Below, one piece after another: positions 5,621 through 8,112 of a stretch of DNA of 8,112 bases. The translations under genes were made by a program, and so were the position numbers. The DNA lies in contig DFGF01000014.1 of assembly GCA_002371715.1 (NCBI GenBank), positions 3,917 to 12,028 on the forward strand, written 5' to 3'. Position 1 is the stretch's first letter. Every line of letters starts with the position of its first letter. The notes beneath the pieces are model-generated. The model ran no database searches and had not been told where the DNA came from. It saw nothing but the letters and a program-made list of their open reading frames with translations. The DNA comes from Prevotella sp. UBA3757 (GTDB taxonomy: Bacteria; Bacteroidota; Bacteroidia; Bacteroidales; Bacteroidaceae).

Positions 5621-7261
5621 ATGCAAAAAATCATTATTCTCGACTTCGGGTCGCAGACCACGCAGCTCATAGGCCGCCGTGTGCGCGAACTCGACACGTT
5701 CTGCGAGATTATGCCCTACAACAAGTTTCCGAAGGACGACCCCGACGTCATCGGCGTCATCCTGAGCGGCTCGCCCTACTCGGTCCACGACCCGGAAGCC
5801 TTCAAGGTCGACCTCTCGCAGTTCGTAGGCCGTCTGCCGGTGCTGGGCATTTGCTATGGTGCCCAGTTCATCTCCCACTCGCTTGGCGGCAAGGTGGAAA
5901 AGACCGACTCCCGCGAGTATGGACGTGCCAATCTTGAGACTGTCGACACCACGAATCCCCTGTTCCGCGGTTTCGAACAGCACTCACAGGTATGGATGTC
6001 ACACGGCGATACCATCACCGAGATTCCCGACGGCTTCCAGGTCATCGGCTCTACGAAGGACGTTACGAACGCCGCCTTCTGGTGCCCGGGCGACAAAATT
6101 GTAAATTGTAAATCGTCAAATTGTAAATCAGTCTGGGCCGTCCAGTTCCACCCCGAGGTGTTCCACACCCTTCAGGGCTCACTGCTGCTGAAGAATTTCG
6201 TGGTCGGCATCTGCGGAAGCAGGCAGGAGTGGAGTGCCGCCTCGTTTGTCGACAGCACTGTAGCCGAACTGAAGGAACAGTTAGGCCAGGACCGTGTCAT
6301 CCTCGGCTTGTCGGGCGGTGTCGACTCCTCGGTGGCCGCCGTACTGCTCAACCGTGCCATCGGCGACCGCCTGACCTGCATCTTCGTCGACCACGGTATG
6401 CTGCGCAAGAACGAGTTTCAGCAGGTCATGGCCGACTACCAGGGACTGGGACTCAACGTCATTGGCGTCGATGCCTCCGCGAAGTTCTTCTCCGATCTGG
6501 CCGGCGTTACCGACCCTGAGCAGAAGCGCAAGATTATCGGCCGCGACTTCGTCGAGGTCTTCAATGCCGAGGCCAAGAAGATAACAGATGCCCGCTGGCT
6601 GGCTCAGGGCACCATCTATCCCGACCGCATCGAGTCGCTGAACATCACCGGCAAGGTCATCAAGAGCCACCACAACGTGGGCGGACTGCCCAAGGAGATG
6701 CACCTGCAGCTGTGCGAGCCCCTGAAGTGGCTCTTCAAGGACGAGGTGCGCCGCGTGGGCCGTCAGTTGGGCATGCCCGAACACCTCATCACGCGCCATC
6801 CCTTCCCCGGTCCGGGCCTCGCCGTCCGCATCCTGGGCGACATCACGCCCGAGAAGGTGCGCATCCTGCAGGATGCTGACGACATCTACATCCGTGGCCT
6901 GCGCGACTATAAAGTCAGACTTTCTGGCGAGGATGCCCGCAAGGTGCTGGCTGCCGGTGTGCCCGCTGAGATGCAGGATGGCGAGATTGAGGTTTCCCTG
7001 TACGACCAGATATGGCAGGCCGGTGCCATCCTGCTCTCCACTGTCCGCTCCGTGGGCGTCATGGGCGACGAGCGTACCTACGAGCACCCCGTAGCCCTGC
7101 GTGCCGTAACCTCCACTGATGCCATGACGGCCGACTGGGCTCACCTGCCTTACGACTTCATGGCCAAGGTCAGCAACGAGATTATCAACAAGGTGCGCGG
7201 CGTCAACCGCGTCTGTTACGACATCTCGTCAAAGCCGCCCGCAACCATCGAGTGGGAGTAA
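5621..7261 (+). CDS. guaA: GMP synthase (glutamine-hydrolysing)
   Basis: This 546-residue protein converts XMP, ATP and glutamine to GMP in purine synthesis in the cytosol. The class I glutamine amidotransferase domain (about 1-190) shows the nucleophile C78 in [10 protein letters not shown] and the H177/E179 pair in VQFHPEV. The ATP-pyrophosphatase domain follows, with P-loop SGGVDSS (231-237) and [15 protein letters not shown], and then the dimerisation/XMP domain with [20 protein letters not shown] and the usual end KPPATIEWE. The protein is longer than the roughly 505-525 residues usual for bacterial enzymes. The excess fits two segments: K159-S170, encoded by a heptamer repeat immediately before the catalytic His strand, and K431-S459, between GLRDY and LYDQIWQ. 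All catalytic motifs are intact, so the enzyme is probably active. It starts 10 bases after the MurU-like stop and probably shares its transcript. Confidence 0.97.
   Translation: MQKIIILDFGSQTTQLIGRRVRELDTFCEIMPYNKFPKDDPDVIGVILSGSPYSVHDPEAFKVDLSQFVGRLPVLGICYGAQFISHSLGGKVEKTDSREYGRANLETVDTTNPLFRGFEQHSQVWMSHGDTITEIPDGFQVIGSTKDVTNAAFWCPGDKIVNCKSSNCKSVWAVQFHPEVFHTLQGSLLLKNFVVGICGSRQEWSAASFVDSTVAELKEQLGQDRVILGLSGGVDSSVAAVLLNRAIGDRLTCIFVDHGMLRKNEFQQVMADYQGLGLNVIGVDASAKFFSDLAGVTDPEQKRKIIGRDFVEVFNAEAKKITDARWLAQGTIYPDRIESLNITGKVIKSHHNVGGLPKEMHLQLCEPLKWLFKDEVRRVGRQLGMPEHLITRHPFPGPGLAVRILGDITPEKVRILQDADDIYIRGLRDYKVRLSGEDARKVLAAGVPAEMQDGEIEVSLYDQIWQAGAILLSTVRSVGVMGDERTYEHPVALRAVTSTDAMTADWAHLPYDFMAKVSNEIINKVRGVNRVCYDISSKPPATIEWE
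6097..6132 (+). repeat. Heptamer tandem repeat (AATTGTA type) inside guaA
   Basis: The units are AATTGTA (6097-6103), AATTGTA (6104-6110), AATCGTC (6111-6117), one extra A, AATTGTA (6119-6125) and AATCAGT (6126-6132). The 36 bases 6095-6130 hold only 7 G or C, against a strongly GC-rich surround. The tract is read in frame as [12 protein letters not shown], adding two cysteines to the amidotransferase domain. The single extra base makes five heptamers a multiple of three. Confidence 0.85.
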
Positions 7262-7263
7262 AA

Positions 7264-7291
7264 GAATGAGGAATGAGAAATGAGGGATGAA
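7264..7291 (+). repeat. Heptamer tandem repeat (GAATGAG type) spanning the start of the downstream gene
   Basis: The units are GAATGAG (7264-7270), GAATGAG (7271-7277), AAATGAG (7278-7284) and GGATGAA (7285-7291). They fill the gap after the guaA stop and run through the ATG at 7287. Every unit contains an ATG and, since 7 is not a multiple of 3, successive ATGs fall in different frames. The ATG at 7273 opens a five-codon reading frame whose TGA (7288-7290) overlaps the real start codon (ATGA), a layout that allows translational coupling. The purine-rich units may also act as the ribosome binding region. Confidence 0.8.
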
Positions 7292-7838
7292 ACTTCCATT
7301 TCATATCATCGAACTGTTGAAGCGCAAGTCAGGCTCTGGCTTGCGCTTGCCTTCTGACTGCGAACTGCTGTCGCTCGACATCGAGAGCAAGACGGGAGTC
7401 CGCATCGGTGCCACTACGCTCAAACGGTTGCTCGGCTTCGCCCAGGACGAGCGCCAGCCGCACACCAGTACGCTCGACGCTATTGCTCACTATTTAGGCT
7501 ATGCCCATTGGGATGAACTGGCAAAGATTGAAGATCAGGGGAACTCCGATTTCGACTGTCCTGACGGTGAGGTGCGCTCTGCCGACTTGCAGGTTGGCTG
7601 TGAGGTGGAGATTACCTATCTGCCCGACCGCCGGGTGGTGCTGTCCTATCTGGGGAATAACCGCTACAGGATACGGCAAAGTGAGAACAGCAAGCTGCTG
7701 GAGGGCGATGAAGTGGAGATACTTTGTTTCGTGCTGCATCATCCGCTGCTGGTCATGCAGGTATGGCGCAGTGGCCAGTCGCTTGGCCAGTTCACGGCAG
7801 GCCGTATATCGGGCTTGTCTTCCGTAAGGGTTATTTGA
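7287..7838 (+). CDS. Protein with putative HTH-like N-terminal domain and a beta-rich C-terminal domain, unknown function
   Basis: This 183-residue protein has no signal peptide or membrane segment. About residues 24-80 (DCELLSLDIESKTG, IGATTLKRLLGF, TSTLDAIAHYLGYAHWDELAK) match a pattern common in Bacteroidetes, 'sTLkRllG.......stLd.ia.YlGy.sWdel', which reads as a helix-turn-helix-like helical domain. About 100-183 look beta-rich (VEITYLPDRRVVLSYLGNNRYRI, SKLLEGDEVEI, QVWRSGQSLGQFTAGR) and I cannot assign them to a named family. It lies 25 bases after guaA and 28 bases before a protein-kinase-like gene, so it may be a cytosolic partner or regulator of that kinase; this is inference from position. 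The ATG at 7287 lies in the fourth unit of a heptamer repeat. Residues 97-104 (RSADLQVG) are encoded over a small near-palindrome at 7581-7598. Confidence 0.75.
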   Translation: MKLPFHIIELLKRKSGSGLRLPSDCELLSLDIESKTGVRIGATTLKRLLGFAQDERQPHTSTLDAIAHYLGYAHWDELAKIEDQGNSDFDCPDGEVRSADLQVGCEVEITYLPDRRVVLSYLGNNRYRIRQSENSKLLEGDEVEILCFVLHHPLLVMQVWRSGQSLGQFTAGRISGLSSVRVI

Positions 7839-7847
7839 TTTTCAATT

Positions 7848-7861
7848 CTTCACTCTTCACT
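7848..7861 (+). repeat. Two-copy heptamer repeat (CTTCACT) before the kinase-like gene
   Basis: Two perfect copies, CTTCACT at 7848-7854 and 7855-7861, are flanked by degenerate units TTCAATT (7841-7847) and TAACTAT (7862-7868, which runs into the next start codon). Its C/T-rich, G-free composition resembles the tract inside the MurU-like gene. Confidence 0.6.
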
Positions 7862-7866
7862 TAACT

Positions 7867-8112
7867 ATGGAGTCGTCGCAGTTTTCTGATGTTCAGTCAC
7901 CTTTCGAGAGCATCGAACAGATAGATGCGCATGGAGCCACCTGTGACAGCTTTCGGGTGAAGCTCTATGGCAAGCTGCACTTCCTGAAACGCCTGAAGCC
8001 AGCTTTTACAGGCGACATCCGCTATCAGGAAGCTCTTCGTAAGGAGTTTGAGACGGGCTATCGGCTGGAGCACCCCAACCTCGTGCACTATATCTCGCTG
8101 ACAGATGACGGC
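7867..8112 (+). CDS. Protein-kinase-like protein, N-terminal part (runs off the window)
   Basis: The 82 visible residues begin MESSQFSDVQ and include LYGKLHFLKRLKPAF, LRKEFETGYRLEHPNLVHYISL. This matches the N-lobe of eukaryotic-like Ser/Thr kinases: a beta-3 strand with a candidate ATP-binding Lys41, an alpha-C helix with a candidate Glu60, and the 'L.HPNLV.Y' connection. A clear glycine-rich loop (GxGxxG) is not visible before the Lys; only G23 and G35 occur there. The catalytic loop lies beyond the window, so activity cannot be judged. The start is 28 bases after the previous stop, right after a heptamer repeat, and no separate promoter is visible. The target is unknown; co-transcription with the upstream protein suggests a functional pair. 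Confidence 0.62.
   Translation, partial: MESSQFSDVQSPFESIEQIDAHGATCDSFRVKLYGKLHFLKRLKPAFTGDIRYQEALRKEFETGYRLEHPNLVHYISLTDDG

Noticed and set aside
6281..7144. 287-codon minus-strand open frame opposite guaA
   Set aside because: It is the shadow of a highly conserved enzyme, with no promoter and no recognisable motifs.
5371..7291. CRISPR array as an explanation for the repeat tracts
   Set aside because: The units are contiguous 7-mers without spacers and there are no cas genes; they are tandem microsatellite-like tracts.
7897..8088. 63-codon minus-strand frame opposite the kinase-like gene
   Set aside because: It is short, featureless, and antisense to a reading frame with recognisable kinase N-lobe motifs.

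Overview
The window looks like the chromosome of a Bacteroidales bacterium, most probably a GC-rich Prevotella-type species. Three things suggest this: Bacteroidetes-type promoters (TTTG, 19 bases, then TAnnTTTG), protein families typical of the group (a kinase fused to a RapZ C-terminal domain, a lamin-tail/CotH secreted protein with a Prevotella-style C-terminal tail, and a TonB receptor), and GC-rich genes separated by AT-rich gaps. The assignment comes from recognising motifs and promoters, not from a database search.

Layout. Positions 1-200 (minus) hold the first 66 residues of a TonB-dependent receptor. It is preceded on the same strand by a small Cys/His-rich membrane protein (287-631, minus). 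A compact region with two outward-facing promoters (643-710) separates this pair from a 511-residue plus-strand protein (736-2271): an AmgK-like amino-sugar kinase fused to the C-terminal domain of RapZ. That gene converges, 13 bases apart, with a large secreted LTD/CotH protein (2285-4693, minus); a 10-bp inverted repeat covers the kinase stop codon. A second divergent gap (4694-4815) leads into a plus-strand run: a MurU-like sugar-1-phosphate nucleotidyltransferase (4816-5610), guaA (GMP synthase, 5621-7261), a protein with a putative HTH-like N-terminus (7287-7838), and the start of a protein-kinase-like gene (7867 to the window end).

How the genes may work together. The kinase and nucleotidyltransferase resemble AmgK and MurU, which in Pseudomonas convert recovered MurNAc to MurNAc-1-phosphate and then to UDP-MurNAc (peptidoglycan recycling). 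Here the two genes are separated by the oppositely oriented CotH gene. The RapZ-type domain fused to the kinase suggests amino-sugar sensing or RNA binding in the same polypeptide. guaA, the putative HTH gene and the kinase-like gene follow with short gaps and may be one transcript.

The most unusual structure is a set of four different 7-nt-period repeat tracts within 2.5 kb. Two lie inside coding sequence: a G-free tract in the MurU-like gene and an AT-rich tract in guaA just before the catalytic His. One overlaps the start codon of the HTH-like gene, and one sits just before the kinase-like start. Each coding tract occupies about 36 nt (five heptamers plus one base), which keeps the reading frame and adds about 12 residues. 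guaA also carries a second, non-repetitive segment of about 29 residues that I do not expect from the usual GMP synthase.
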